Program-made: the position numbers and the translations under genes
Shown here: positions 27,850-37,397 of the stretch, piece by piece
Position numbering within the stretch: position 1 is the stretch's first letter
Layout: the number at the start of each line of letters is the position of its first letter
Source: Kribbella sp. CA-293567
Lineage (GTDB): Bacteria > Actinomycetota > Actinomycetes > Propionibacteriales > Kribbellaceae
Direction of reading: 5' to 3'
NCBI RefSeq assembly: GCF_027627575.1
Contig: NZ_CP114065.1
Coordinates: 620,001 to 684,000, forward strand
Length of the DNA stretch: 64,000 bases
Notes under the pieces: model-generated
What the model was told of the DNA's origin: nothing
The model's input: the letters and a program-made list of their open reading frames with translations, nothing else
The model's database searches: none

Positions 27850-30435
27850 ATGAGCAGAAGCGGCCGTGGGCACCTGAGGATCTACCTGGGTGCCGCGCCC
27901 GGCGTCGGCAAGACCTACAAGATGCTGGGCGAGGCGATCCGGCGGCGCGGACGCGGCACCGACGTGGTGGTCGGGTACGTCGAGACCCACGGCCGTGAGC
28001 ACACCGCGGCCATGCTCGACGGGCTCGAAGTGGTGCCGCGCAGGATCATCGACCATCGCGGCGGCAGCTTCACCGAAATGGATCTGGACGCCGTGCTGGC
28101 CCGCCGGCCCGAGGTCGCACTGGTCGACGAACTTGCCCACAGCAACGTTCCGGGCAGCCGGAACGCCAAGCGCTGGGAGGACATCGACGCGCTGCTGGCC
28201 GCCGGGATCGACGTGATCTCGGCGGTCAACATCCAGCACCTGGAGTCGATCAACGACGTGGTCGAGAAGATCACCGGCGTACCGCAGCAGGAGACCGTGC
28301 CCGATCGGGTGGTCCGGGCCGCGGACCAGATCGAGCTGGTCGACATGACCCCGGAGGCGCTGCGCCGCCGGATGGCGCACGGCAACGTCTACGCGGCGGA
28401 CAAGATCGATGCCGCCCTGGGCAACTACTTCCGGGTCGGCAACCTGTCGGCCCTACGCGAGCTGGCGTTGCTCTGGCTCGCCGACCGGGTCGACGCGGGC
28501 CTGCAGCAGTACCGTTCCCAGCACGACATCGACTCCACCTGGGAAGCGCGTGAGCGGGTCGTCGTCGCGCTCACCGGCGGTCCCGAAGGGGAGACGCTGA
28601 TCCGGCGTGCCGCCCGCATCGCGGCCCGCTCCTCCGGAGGGGATCTGCTCGCCGTCCACATCACCCGGTCGGACGGACTGACCGGGGCCGATCCGACCGC
28701 CCTGGCGCAGCAGCGGGCGCTGGCCGAGAGCCTGGGCGGGACCTATCACCAGGTGGTCGGCGAGGACATTCCCGCCGCGTTGCTCGCCTTCGCCCGCGCG
28801 GAGAACGCCACTCAACTGGTGCTCGGTGGCAGCCGCCGGTCCCGGCTGGCCGCGCTCCTGACCGGACCCGGCATCGGCGCCAGTTCGATCCGGGACTCCG
28901 GTGACATCGACGTCCACATCGTCACGCATTCGGAGATGGGGCGCGGGCGCCTGCCCCGGATGCACGGCAGTCTGTCGCGACGCCGGCTGGCCTACGGGTT
29001 CTTGCTGGCGGTGCTGCTCCCGCCGATGTTCGCGCTGCTTCTCGGGCTCGGCGGTGACACCCTCAATCTGACCAGCAACGTGCTGGCGTTCCTGTTCGCC
29101 GTGGTCGTGGTGGCCCTGGTCGGTGGGTGGTGGCCGGCCATGCTGACCGCGATCGCGGGGACGGTGGTGCTGAACTGGTTCTTCACGCCACCGACCCGGT
29201 CCTTCACGATCACCGAGCCGAACAACGCGCTCGCCCTGAGCATCTTCGTCCTGGTCGCCGGGCTCGTCTCCTCGGTGGTCGACCGGGCGGCCCGGCGTAC
29301 CCGCCAGGCCGCGCGGTCGGCAGCCGAGTCCGAGACGCTGGCGACCCTCGCGGGCTCCGTACTGCGCGGCGAGACCGCTTTGCCCGCGTTGCTGGAGCGG
29401 GTCCGCGAGGCGTTCGGGATGTCGAGTGCCTGCCTGATGGAACGTGTCGACACCGACGAACTGACCGAGACCTGGCGCCCGATCGCCTCGGCCGGTACGC
29501 CGACCTGCCGGCGGCCGGAGGACGGTGACGCCGAGATTCCCGGCCGGGAGGACCTCGTCCTTGTCCTGCAGGGCCGATCGCTGGCCGCCGACGAGCGCCG
29601 TCTGGTCGGAGCCTTCGCGGCCCACGCGGCAGCGCTGGTCGACAAGGCCCGGCTGAGCGAGGCCGCCGCGGAAGCCAAACCGCTCGCCGAGGCCGACAAA
29701 CTCCGGACCGCGCTCCTGCGCGCGGTCGGCCATGACCTGCGGTCCCCGCTCGCCTCGGCCAAGGCGTCGGTCACCAGCCTGCGCGGTTCGGACGTCGAGT
29801 GGACCGTCGACGAGCGCGACGAGCTGCTGGAGACGGCGGACGAGTCCCTCGACCGCCTGACCCGGTTGGTGGACAACCTGCTCGACCTGAGCCGTCTGCA
29901 GGCCGGCGTACTGCCGGTGTTCCCGCGGCCGATGGCGCTGGACGAGATCATGCCGAGCGCGCTGGCCGAGCTCGGCGACAGTTCCGCCGGAATCACCGTG
30001 GACGTCCCGGACACCCTGCCGCTGATCGAGGCCGATCCGGCGCTGCTGGAACGGGTGCTGGCCAACCTGCTCGCCAACGCGGTCCGCTACTCGCCCGCCG
30101 GCCGGCCGCCGATGGTGACGGGCAGTTCGCTCGGTGACATCGTCGAAGTGCGGGTGATCGACCGGGGCCCGGGTATCCCGCGGGAGGAACGGGACCGGAT
30201 GTTCGCGCCGTTCCAGCGGCTGGGGGACACCGACAACACCACCGGCGTCGGCCTCGGGCTGGCTCTGGCCCGTGGACTGACCGAGGCGATGCGCGGGTCG
30301 TTGCAGCCGGAGGACACTCCCGGAGGTGGGCTGACCATGGTCGTTTCTTTGCCCATGGCAACCTTGAGGCCGGACGACGCGCCGGTGCCGGGCAGCCGGG
30401 AGCGGTCCGCGTCCGGACCGGAGGTACGGGAGTGA
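27850..30435 (+). CDS. kdpD: Sensor histidine kinase KdpD
   Basis: 861 aa. Domains in order: KdpD N-terminal domain with Walker A (GAAPGVGKTYKMLGEA, ~10-220) and a universal-stress-protein fold (~230-360). Four closely spaced membrane helices follow (DUF4118, ~377-480), then a GAF-like region (~490-600), the HisKA box with His628 in AVGHDLRSPLASAKASV, and an HATPase (NLLANAVRYS, DRGPGIP, VGLGLALARG). It senses K+ limitation and turgor and phosphorylates KdpE. Stop overlaps the kdpE start. Confidence 0.96.
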   Translation: MSRSGRGHLRIYLGAAPGVGKTYKMLGEAIRRRGRGTDVVVGYVETHGREHTAAMLDGLEVVPRRIIDHRGGSFTEMDLDAVLARRPEVALVDELAHSNVPGSRNAKRWEDIDALLAAGIDVISAVNIQHLESINDVVEKITGVPQQETVPDRVVRAADQIELVDMTPEALRRRMAHGNVYAADKIDAALGNYFRVGNLSALRELALLWLADRVDAGLQQYRSQHDIDSTWEARERVVVALTGGPEGETLIRRAARIAARSSGGDLLAVHITRSDGLTGADPTALAQQRALAESLGGTYHQVVGEDIPAALLAFARAENATQLVLGGSRRSRLAALLTGPGIGASSIRDSGDIDVHIVTHSEMGRGRLPRMHGSLSRRRLAYGFLLAVLLPPMFALLLGLGGDTLNLTSNVLAFLFAVVVVALVGGWWPAMLTAIAGTVVLNWFFTPPTRSFTITEPNNALALSIFVLVAGLVSSVVDRAARRTRQAARSAAESETLATLAGSVLRGETALPALLERVREAFGMSSACLMERVDTDELTETWRPIASAGTPTCRRPEDGDAEIPGREDLVLVLQGRSLAADERRLVGAFAAHAAALVDKARLSEAAAEAKPLAEADKLRTALLRAVGHDLRSPLASAKASVTSLRGSDVEWTVDERDELLETADESLDRLTRLVDNLLDLSRLQAGVLPVFPRPMALDEIMPSALAELGDSSAGITVDVPDTLPLIEADPALLERVLANLLANAVRYSPAGRPPMVTGSSLGDIVEVRVIDRGPGIPREERDRMFAPFQRLGDTDNTTGVGLGLALARGLTEAMRGSLQPEDTPGGGLTMVVSLPMATLRPDDAPVPGSRERSASGPEVRE

Positions 30436-31109
30436 CCAGAGTCCTGGTGGTCGACGACGAGCCGCAGATCGTGCGCGCGTTGCAGATCAACCTGAAGGCC
30501 AGGCGGTACGAGGTGCACGTCGCGGGCAGCGGAACGGCGGCGCTCAAGGTGGCCGCGCAGTACCCGCCGGACCTGGTGATCCTCGACCTCGGCCTGCCCG
30601 ACTTCGACGGCGTCGACGTGATCCGCGGGCTGCGCGGCTGGACCGAGGCACCGATCCTGGTGCTGTCCGGCCGAACCGACAGTACGGACAAGGTCGAGGC
30701 GCTCGACGCGGGCGCCGACGACTACGTGACCAAACCGTTCGGCATCGACGAACTGCTGGCCCGGATGCGCGCGGTACTACGGCGCAGCAACCTCGCGCAG
30801 GACGAGCCGGTCGTCACGGTCGGCGGCGCCCAGGTGGATCTGTCGGCGAAGCGGGTGACGCTGGAGTCGGGGGAGGACGTGCGGCTGACCCCGACCGAGT
30901 GGCATCTGCTGGAGGTGCTGGTGCGGCACCCCGGCAAGCTGATGTCCCAGCGGCAGCTGCTCACGGAGGTGTGGGGGCCGGGGTACGAGACTGCGAGTGG
31001 CAACCTGCGCTTCTACATGGGGCAGCTGCGGCGCAAGCTCGAAGCCGATCCAGCCCGGCCCGTCCACCTGCTCACCGAACCGGGCATGGGATACCGCTTC
31101 GAACCGTGA
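30432..31109 (+). CDS. kdpE: Response regulator KdpE
   Basis: 225 aa, OmpR type. Receiver domain with acidic DDEP near the N-terminus, phosphoacceptor Asp52 (LVILDLGLPDFDG), and the Thr/Lys switch residues (VLSGRTDS, YVTKPFGIDELLAR). The C-terminal winged helix includes LTPTEWHLLEVLVRHPGKL and RFYMGQLRRKLEADP. It activates kdpFABC. GTG start overlaps the kdpD stop. Confidence 0.96.
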   Translation: MTRVLVVDDEPQIVRALQINLKARRYEVHVAGSGTAALKVAAQYPPDLVILDLGLPDFDGVDVIRGLRGWTEAPILVLSGRTDSTDKVEALDAGADDYVTKPFGIDELLARMRAVLRRSNLAQDEPVVTVGGAQVDLSAKRVTLESGEDVRLTPTEWHLLEVLVRHPGKLMSQRQLLTEVWGPGYETASGNLRFYMGQLRRKLEADPARPVHLLTEPGMGYRFEP

Positions 31110-31174
31110 GCACGCGACGCGTCCGAGCCGGTCCGGCTCGCACCGCGCTGAGCCGGTCCTGCTGTGGCTGCGTT

Positions 31175-32062
31175 TCAGCGGCCTCGGGCGAGCAGTTCGT
31201 CGAGAATCTCGCCTTCGCGGTTGTACGGCTCGAAGTGACCGGCGCCCAGCTCCCTCAGTGTCGCCGTCGGCAGCTGCTTCACCAGCCGCTCGGCCGCGCT
31301 GAACGGGCAGTTGCGATCGGTGCTGCCGTGCCACCAGGTGAGGCTGGTGCTGATCGCGGTCAGGTCGATATCGGTCCACTCGCCGCCCATCGCCAGCATC
31401 TCGTCCAGCCAGCCGTCCATCCCCTGGGCGAAGGCGGCCACCATCGCGCGCTCCTGGCCCGCCCGCCAGACCGGGTCGCTCATGATCGCGAGATCGGACG
31501 CCGGAGCCGTCGCCATCGCGGTGTCCAGTGGAGCCAGCGGCGCCGTCTTGACCACCTCGTACGCCGCCGCCAGCTGCTCGCGCAGAGCCTCCTCGTCACC
31601 GTCCCGGGCGGACCGGAAAGCGGTCGTGTTGAACGGGATCATCTGCTCGTACTCGTCGTCCTCGAGCGGCGGCAGCCCGACCATGACGGTCGCCGCGACC
31701 ACCCGGTCCGGATGGTGCGCGGCGAACGCCAGGACATGCGGCGCGCCGCCGCTGCCGCCGGTCAGATAGACGCGATCGAGACCGAGGTGGTCGAGGATCG
31801 CGGCCAGGTCGTCGGAGTGCTCCCGGAACTTCCGGCCCGGCAACCGGGTCGAGTCGCCGAAACCGGGCCGCTCGGTGTTGATCACCTGGAGCCCGCGTTC
31901 GACCCAGATCGACCGGTCGGCCCGCACGCTCCAGCGGGAACCAGGTGTGCCCGGCAGGCGGAGTACCGGGGTGCCTTCGCCGGTTCTGGTCCAGGCCACC
32001 GTGCGCCCGTCCGGGCGGACCAGCTGTTCGTCGAGTACATCGGAGTACAGGTCGTCGGGCAT
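31175..32062 (-). CDS. Alpha/beta hydrolase
   Basis: 295 aa from the ATG at 32062 (PDDLYSDVLDEQLVRPDG); the frame stays open upstream but runs into the divergent gene. Oxyanion-loop region LPGTPGSRWSVRAD, nucleophile elbow LTGGSGGAPHVLAFA (Ser), the acid in WHGSTDRNCPFS and His in LGAGHFEPYNREG form a complete catalytic triad. Resembles proline-iminopeptidase/epoxide-hydrolase-like enzymes of unknown substrate. Divergent from the gene at 32124. Confidence 0.88.
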   Translation of the reverse strand: MPDDLYSDVLDEQLVRPDGRTVAWTRTGEGTPVLRLPGTPGSRWSVRADRSIWVERGLQVINTERPGFGDSTRLPGRKFREHSDDLAAILDHLGLDRVYLTGGSGGAPHVLAFAAHHPDRVVAATVMVGLPPLEDDEYEQMIPFNTTAFRSARDGDEEALREQLAAAYEVVKTAPLAPLDTAMATAPASDLAIMSDPVWRAGQERAMVAAFAQGMDGWLDEMLAMGGEWTDIDLTAISTSLTWWHGSTDRNCPFSAAERLVKQLPTATLRELGAGHFEPYNREGEILDELLARGR

Positions 32063-32123
32063 GGTTCCGATGATGGCTGATTTCTTCAAGACCGGTGTCG
32101 GTGCGGCGCGGCAAGCTAGGGGC

Positions 32124-32966
32124 ATGGAGATCTTCGAGAGTGCACGGCAGTTCGTCCGGACCGAGGCGCGGGTGCTGGAGCGGCGGTTGTTCGCGACCGT
32201 GTTCGAGGGCGCGGACCCGGCCGGGGTGGTGGACGCGTTGCGGGGCTACCGGAACGCCGACGGTGGGTTCGGGCACGGGCTGGAGCCGGACAAGCGGTGC
32301 CCGGACAGCACCGCGCTGGACGTGGAGACCGCCTTCGACACGCTGCTCGCGGCCGGTGCCCGCGATGACGAACTGGTCGGGCGGGCCTGCGACTGGCTGC
32401 AGTCGGTCGCGGCCGCGGAGGGTGCTGTCTCGCTTGCCTCGCCGGTGATCGAGGGCTATCCGCGCGCCGAGCACATGTCCGAGTGGACCTACCTGCCGGC
32501 ACTCAACCCGACCGCCGGCCTGGTGGGAAGGCTGTACGCGCTGGACTTCGCGCACCCGTGGCGCGACCAGGCCGAAGCGTGGTGCAAGGCGGAGCTGGCC
32601 AAGGGACTGCCGGAGGACGCTCACGCCGTGCACGAGTCGCTGGAGTTCATCGGTCACGCCGGGACGCCGGACCTCGACAAGGTGCGGGACTGGCTGCCGA
32701 AGGTCTCGTACTACCGGGCGGAGGCCGCCGACCCGTCGTACGGGGTGACGCCGCTGCAGTTCGCCCCGACGCCGGACAGCGTGTGGCGGCCGTTGTTCGA
32801 CGATGCTCAGATCGAAGGCCACCTCGACCGGCTGGTCGCCGATCAGCAGGACGACGGCGGCTGGGCGATCACCTGGGAACCGCCGGGCAAGGCCGCCACC
32901 CAGGAGTACCGGGGCATCGTGACGGTCCAGGCGCTGCGCACGCTGAAGGCGTACGGCCGGCTGTGA
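32124..32966 (+). CDS. Terpenoid-cyclase/prenyltransferase alpha-alpha-toroid-like protein
   Basis: 280 aa from the ATG at 32124 (AGGGG upstream). Contains repeats like those of squalene/prenyltransferase toroids: LRGYRNADGGFGHGLEPD near residue 40 and VADQQDDGGWAITWEPPG near residue 245, both with the D-G-G-F/W core (QW-like motif). No cyclase DxDD motif is visible. Such solo proteins are common in actinomycetes and often called hypothetical; an enzyme activity should not be assumed. Confidence 0.8.
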   Translation: MEIFESARQFVRTEARVLERRLFATVFEGADPAGVVDALRGYRNADGGFGHGLEPDKRCPDSTALDVETAFDTLLAAGARDDELVGRACDWLQSVAAAEGAVSLASPVIEGYPRAEHMSEWTYLPALNPTAGLVGRLYALDFAHPWRDQAEAWCKAELAKGLPEDAHAVHESLEFIGHAGTPDLDKVRDWLPKVSYYRAEAADPSYGVTPLQFAPTPDSVWRPLFDDAQIEGHLDRLVADQQDDGGWAITWEPPGKAATQEYRGIVTVQALRTLKAYGRL

Positions 32967-33138
32967 GCTTTTCGATCCAGGTCGAAACCCGGCAGAGGGA
33001 TTCTGAGAGCGCTTGCTGACCCTCTGACCTGCGAAAACGCCCGGCGGGCGGCGCCGCCGCGGCGTTCGCGGGGGTTGCGGCCGGTGACCGCTGCTCGGCA
33101 CGCTGCGAGCACCCCCACCAGTTCAGAGAGGTGCTTTG

Positions 33139-34086
33139 ATGCGGAGCGAGAAATCGATTGCTCGAATTGCCGGCGCAGTACTGGCCGGAGCTGTCGTCGC
33201 GGCCGGCGCCCTGGTCGCGACCGCCCCTGCCCAGGCTGCTGCCGCGGCCTGTCCGGCTACCGCGGTGTTCCAGACCGACGGCTACACGGCCGGTGAGTCC
33301 CTGGTGAACTGGAACAACTCGCGGTTCAACCACAACGTGCCGGCCGGCGTACAGATCGTGCAGGTGCCGTACTACGCAGGCGTCTTCCCGGTCGTGGATC
33401 GGCTCGCGCTGGACGCGTCGGTCGCCGAGGGCGTCGGCAAGCTGACCGCGGCGGTCACCAGCTTCCACGCTGCCTGCCCGTCCTCCCACCTCACGCTGTC
33501 CGGCTACTCCGAGGGTGCCGTGGTCGCGGGCAACGTGCTGGAGAAGTTCGCGAAGTCGACCACGATCCCGCGGCAGCAGCTGAACGGCGTGCTCTACGGC
33601 AACCCGCGCCGGCCCTTCGGCAACGGCGGCCGGGGTGGCGTGGCCGGCGGGATCGAGACGAACCTGCCGTCGATCCTGCCCGGCGTCACCATGCAGGGCC
33701 CGCACGACTACGCCGGCATCGCGGTTCGCGAGGTGTGCAACGAGAACGACGGCATCTGCAACTCGACCAACATGATCACCAACCTGGCCGCGTTCGCGAA
33801 CGGCCTGTCCGGCTACCTCTCCGGTGACCACGGTTACGACCTGGACCCGATCCGCGACACCGGCAACGGCGTCACCCTGGTCGCGCAGCAGCCGCGCATC
33901 CCGTACGGCGCGCCGCTCCCGCTGCCGATCGGCACCCCGTGGCAGATCCAGCAGTTGCTGTTCGGCGACGGCCCCGCCCGTCAGGCAGCTGTCACGGCTC
34001 GCAACGGGCTCGGTGGCCTGCTCTCCCCGGAGGCCCTGGCGCTGCTCAACGGCAAGCCCTGGTTCCGCCTGCTCGCCGCTGCCTAA
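33139..34086 (+). CDS. Secreted PE-PPE/cutinase-like serine hydrolase
   Basis: 315 aa from the ATG at 33139 (GAGAGG 7 nt upstream); TTG directly before is possible but unlikely. Signal peptide: AGAVLAGAVVAAGALVATA then APAQAAA. The mature protein has the nucleophile elbow LTLSGYSEGAVVAGNVL (Ser in G-Y-S-E-G) and Cys pairs, as in PE-PPE-domain and cutinase-like esterases. Probable extracellular esterase or lipase. The stop overlaps the end of the convergent gene by 4 nt. Confidence 0.85.
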   Translation: MRSEKSIARIAGAVLAGAVVAAGALVATAPAQAAAAACPATAVFQTDGYTAGESLVNWNNSRFNHNVPAGVQIVQVPYYAGVFPVVDRLALDASVAEGVGKLTAAVTSFHAACPSSHLTLSGYSEGAVVAGNVLEKFAKSTTIPRQQLNGVLYGNPRRPFGNGGRGGVAGGIETNLPSILPGVTMQGPHDYAGIAVREVCNENDGICNSTNMITNLAAFANGLSGYLSGDHGYDLDPIRDTGNGVTLVAQQPRIPYGAPLPLPIGTPWQIQQLLFGDGPARQAAVTARNGLGGLLSPEALALLNGKPWFRLLAAA

Positions 34087-35504
34087 CCCGCCTCGGCAGG
34101 ATGCTCGACCTGGCGATCGCCCCATTGGGTCAGCAGACCCCGGGCGATCTCCAGGTCGTCCCGGAGCGAGCGGTCGGTCAGTATGTCGGGCAGCGCCGCC
34201 AGCGCATCGGCCAGCCAGGGTCCGATCGCGGCCGGCGCCAGTTTCTCCGGTTCCAGGCCGGCCAACCGAACCGCCCGTACCGCGGTCACCAGCTCGCACG
34301 CCAGCACATCACGCAACGCATCCAGCAACTGCCCGGTCAGTACCGCGGCCTGCGGCGCGAAGCTCGCGTGGTGCTCGGCTCCGCGCGAGAGCGTCGCCGT
34401 ACCGAGCGTGGCCGGCTGAGCGGTCGAGCGGACCGACGCGAGCGCGTCGTGGGCGACGTACTCGATCATCATCACGCCCGAGCTGGCCTCCGAGCCGCTC
34501 GCCAGGAACCGGCTCAGGCCGGTGAAGTCCGGATCGACCAGGTTCGCCACCCGGGAGGTGGACAGGGTGGCGACCGAGTGCAGGCTGAGCCGGAGCGAGT
34601 CCAGCCCGAGCGCGATCGGCATCGCGTGCCAGTTGCCATTGTGCAGCACCGTGTCGCCGGCCACCAGCGGATTCTCCGCGGAGGCGTTGATGTCGATCGC
34701 CAGCGCGTTGCCCAGGGCATCGACGTGGTCGACGGCCGGGCCGAGCACCTGGGCGAAGGCCCGCAGGCCGAACGGGTCCTGCACGCGGGCCGACGGGATC
34801 GGCAGTTCGTCGAGCAGGCCGCGCATCCGGCGGGCCACCCGCACCTGGCCGGGCTGCGGCCGGGCGGCGTGGACGCGTTCGTCGTACACCTCGGCGTTGC
34901 CGCGCAGCGCGACATGGGACAGACCGCCGACCAGCGGCACGACGTTGATCAGCGTCGCGGCCTCGACATAGGCCAGGCAGCACTCGGCCAGCGTGATCGC
35001 GTTGCTCGACAGCAACGGCAACGCGCTGGTGCCGTCGATGACATCGCCGAGCGCCAGACCGAGCTCGGCCAGGGCACCGAGATCGCCGGTCCCGATCGCG
35101 CCGCCGCGGTGCAGCTCGGGCAGTCCCTCGTCGTTGAGCAGGGCAACGATCGCGTCGGCCACCTCGGGCGCGAGCCCCGACCCGCCGGAGGCGAGCTGGT
35201 TGACCCGGATCAGCAACCCGAGCCGCACCACGTCCTCCGGGTACGACGTGGTCCCGGTGGTCGAGTGCGACGCCAGCAACCGGGCGCCGTGCTCCGGATC
35301 GGAGGTCAGCACGTCCCGGTTGGCCCCGACCCCGGTGGTCCGCCCGTAGACCGGGCGGTACAACGCGATGTCGGCGACCGCCGCGGCCGACGCCGTCATC
35401 CGTTGCCGCGCGGCAGTCCCCAGGCGGACCGGCGTACGGCGCTGACCGAGTGACACCGCATCCAGAGGCGACAACCCCACCCCGACAATCTCCACGGGCT
35501 CCAC
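34083..35504 (-). CDS. Ammonia-lyase (HAL/PAL) family protein with altered MIO triad
   Basis: 473 aa, GTG start. The fold is clear: YGRTTGVGANRDVL near the N-terminus, SYPEDVVRLGLLIRVNQLAS, VQDPFGLRAFAQVLG, and NASAENPLVAGDTVLHNGNW. Active lyases make the MIO cofactor from Ala-Ser-Gly (or Cys-Ser-Gly); here the place reads AIGTGDLGALAEL, with Thr139 instead of Ser. Further changes from HutH: I-N-G-T becomes VIDGTSAL, QDAYS becomes QDPFG, and GNFHG becomes GNWHA. It is therefore either not a lyase or works differently. The real hutH is at 45796-47394. A 16-bp site upstream matches the hut operators. Confidence 0.85.
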   Translation of the reverse strand: MEPVEIVGVGLSPLDAVSLGQRRTPVRLGTAARQRMTASAAAVADIALYRPVYGRTTGVGANRDVLTSDPEHGARLLASHSTTGTTSYPEDVVRLGLLIRVNQLASGGSGLAPEVADAIVALLNDEGLPELHRGGAIGTGDLGALAELGLALGDVIDGTSALPLLSSNAITLAECCLAYVEAATLINVVPLVGGLSHVALRGNAEVYDERVHAARPQPGQVRVARRMRGLLDELPIPSARVQDPFGLRAFAQVLGPAVDHVDALGNALAIDINASAENPLVAGDTVLHNGNWHAMPIALGLDSLRLSLHSVATLSTSRVANLVDPDFTGLSRFLASGSEASSGVMMIEYVAHDALASVRSTAQPATLGTATLSRGAEHHASFAPQAAVLTGQLLDALRDVLACELVTAVRAVRLAGLEPEKLAPAAIGPWLADALAALPDILTDRSLRDDLEIARGLLTQWGDRQVEHPAEAG

Positions 35505-35558
35505 CCGCTCAGTCTGCGACCTGCACCCCGCCGGACGTAGTACCGGCAGCGTTCACAC

Positions 35559-35574
35559 GTCTGATATCCGAGAC
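35559..35574. promoter_or_regulatory. Hut-like operator upstream of the lyase homologue
   Basis: GTCTGATATCCGAGAC; its reverse complement GTCTCGGATATCAGAC matches the hutH site (45725-45740) at 13 of 16 positions. It lies 55 nt before the start codon of the minus-strand lyase homologue. Confidence 0.5.
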
Positions 35575-35594
35575 AAAGTCAGTGGGCCAACGAA

Positions 35595-35628
35595 AACGGC
35601 CCGCTGATCCGGGGATCGGCGGGCCGTT
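35595..35628 (-). terminator. Intrinsic terminator after rpmE2
   Basis: Perfect 10-bp stem AACGGCCCGC/GCGGGCCGTT, followed on the minus strand by TTTTCGTT. It closes the CobW-like/L31 transcript. Confidence 0.85.
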
Positions 35629-35645
35629 GCGGAAAGGCGGGGAGG

Positions 35646-35891
35646 TCAGACCTTGCCGTAGCGCTTCTTGAACTTCTCGACCCGGCCCTGGGTGTCCATC
35701 ACACGCTGCTGGCCCGTGTAGAACGGGTGGCTGGCCGACGAGATCTCGACGTCGACGACCGGGTAGGTGTTCCCGTCGTGCCACTCGACGGTCTCGGAGC
35801 TCTCGCGGGTGGAGCCGGTCAGGAAGCTGAAGTTGCCGGACTTGTCACGGAACACGACCCGGCGGTAGTCGGGGTGGATGTCAGCCTTCAT
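35646..35891 (-). CDS. rpmE2: 50S ribosomal protein L31 type B (zinc-independent)
   Basis: 81 aa. Typical type B sequence: [40 protein letters not shown], and [17 protein letters not shown]. It lacks the Cys residues of zinc-binding L31, so it is the C- paralogue that replaces the zinc form under zinc shortage. Its ATG overlaps the CobW-like stop by ATGA, so both come from the same Zur-controlled transcript. Confidence 0.95.
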   Translation of the reverse strand: MKADIHPDYRRVVFRDKSGNFSFLTGSTRESSETVEWHDGNTYPVVDVEISSASHPFYTGQQRVMDTQGRVEKFKKRYGKV

Positions 35892-37087
35892 GCTGCGGTA
35901 CTTCCTTCCAGATAAGGGGCGAACGGGTCGGTCAGCTGGTGTTCCGACTCACCCGTACGAAGGACACAACCGCTGAGGAGCCGTTCTAATTCCCAGATGT
36001 CCAGGCCGACTCCGGTGATCGACAGGTACGACGCGCGGTCGCCGTGCTCGGGGTGCCACTCGAGCGCCGACCGGGCCTGATGGGTCTGACCGACCTCGGA
36101 CCAGCGCTCCGGCGGCAGGTCGGCCAGCCACGGACCGAGGACGCCGAGCGCGATGTTCGTGCCGAAGCTGTCCCAGCCGAGCCGGGCGTGCGGCTGGGAC
36201 GCCAGCCACACCGTTCCCTTGCCTCGGGCCGAACTGGAGACCAGCTCCTCCAAGGCGTCGTAAAGCCGTTCAGGGTGGAACGGACGGTCGGACTGCCAGA
36301 CCAGGGTCCGCACCGGTCCGCCGGTCTGCAGGGGAGCGCTGATCGAGCCTGGCTCGACCCACGCCTCGGCGGCGTCCGGATCATGCAGCCGTACGCCGAA
36401 CAGCTCCCGCGCCGCCGACATCGGCCGGACCAACGCCTGGGGATTGAGAGCCGAGGCCAGCGCCCGCGTGGTCTCGACTGCGGTTGCCGCTGACTCGGCA
36501 TCCCCCTCTTCCGGCCCTGCTGCCGGCTGCGGGGCATTCGCTGCGGCTTGCTCCGGCGCTCCCGCTGTCTGTGCCTCGCCCAGGATGACGGCGTTGGCGT
36601 ATTCGACCTGCCGGATCAGCACCTCCGCGATCGCCCGGCCGTCCTCCGCGGCGGTCGGGATGCCGCGATCGTGGATGAAGGCGTCGCCGCTGACGTCCGC
36701 AGGGAAGGTGGCCGGGTCGAGCACGGTCAGGACCGCGTCCACCCGCAGCTCCTCGCCGGCGTCGTGGGCGATCTCCTCGGCCAGCGCCTGAGTGTCGCCG
36801 GCCCCGGGGACCGAGACGATCGCGGCGCCGTACCGCTCGGTGGCCGCGATGCTGACCAACAGCGGAACGAGTGAGCCGCGCATCGCACAGGACACACACG
36901 GGTGCCCCATCCGGATCAGCTCCTCGTCGATCACGCCGGCCGCGGTGCGGGCGGTTCGTAGTACGGAGCCACCCACCAGGCCGGTGAGGTCGTACTCGAC
37001 CAGAACGGTGTCGCCGGCCAGGAGTTCACCCGCCGCTGCGGCCCGGATCTGGTCGTCGGCACCCGTCAGCAAGGTCACCGGTAGCAT
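35888..37087 (-). CDS. CobW/G3E-like protein with degenerate P-loop, zinc-starvation cluster
   Basis: 399 aa from the ATG at 37087 (GGGAG upstream). The fold follows CobW/YciC metallochaperone GTPases, but the P-loop region reads [17 protein letters not shown] with no G-K-T/S, so nucleotide hydrolysis is unlikely. The metal-motif equivalent is [16 protein letters not shown] (C-x-x-C). The C-terminal half matches the CobW C-terminal domain ([29 protein letters not shown]). The same combination, degenerate P-loop plus C-V-S-C, occurs in the mycobacterial CobW-like protein of the C- ribosomal operon (Rv0106/Mrf type), which recruits a hibernation factor to zinc-starved ribosomes. That parallel is from memory and is inference. 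Confidence 0.8.
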   Translation of the reverse strand: MLPVTLLTGADDQIRAAAAGELLAGDTVLVEYDLTGLVGGSVLRTARTAAGVIDEELIRMGHPCVSCAMRGSLVPLLVSIAATERYGAAIVSVPGAGDTQALAEEIAHDAGEELRVDAVLTVLDPATFPADVSGDAFIHDRGIPTAAEDGRAIAEVLIRQVEYANAVILGEAQTAGAPEQAAANAPQPAAGPEEGDAESAATAVETTRALASALNPQALVRPMSAARELFGVRLHDPDAAEAWVEPGSISAPLQTGGPVRTLVWQSDRPFHPERLYDALEELVSSSARGKGTVWLASQPHARLGWDSFGTNIALGVLGPWLADLPPERWSEVGQTHQARSALEWHPEHGDRASYLSITGVGLDIWELERLLSGCVLRTGESEHQLTDPFAPYLEGSTAA

Positions 37088-37104
37088 CGGCACTCCCGTC
37101 TTAT

Positions 37105-37119
37105 TGAAAACGATAACCA
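37105..37119. promoter_or_regulatory. Candidate Zur box
   Basis: TGAAAACGATAACCA, an imperfect palindrome close to the Zur consensus TGAAAATGATTTTCA. It lies in the only spacer shared by the divergent CobW-like/L31 and L33/S14 transcripts, 18 nt upstream of the CobW-like ATG. One site could silence both directions when zinc is plentiful. Confidence 0.7.
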
Positions 37120-37221
37120 GTACAACGTACACTTCTGGCAACGGGAATGTCAGCCCGGTCGGCGGCGTTCAGTCGTACAGGGTTCAACGGCGTCGTGACG
37201 GCGCCCGGAAAGGTTGGTCTG

Positions 37222-37389
37222 ATGGCCAAGAGCAACGAGCTGCGTCCGATCGTGAAGCTGCGCAGTACCGCGGGGACCGGCGTCACCTACGTGACGCGGA
37301 AGAACCGCCGCAACGACCCCGATCGGCTCGTACTGCGCAAGTACGACCCGAGGGTCCGTCAGCACGTCGACTTCCGCGAAGAGCGGTAG
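37222..37389 (+). CDS. rpmG: 50S ribosomal protein L33 (zinc-independent)
   Basis: 55 aa: [40 protein letters not shown]. No cysteine is present, so this is the C- form. It is transcribed from the Zur-box spacer and followed 8 nt later by rpsN. Confidence 0.95.
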   Translation: MAKSNELRPIVKLRSTAGTGVTYVTRKNRRNDPDRLVLRKYDPRVRQHVDFREER

Positions 37390-37397
37390 AGCTCTCC

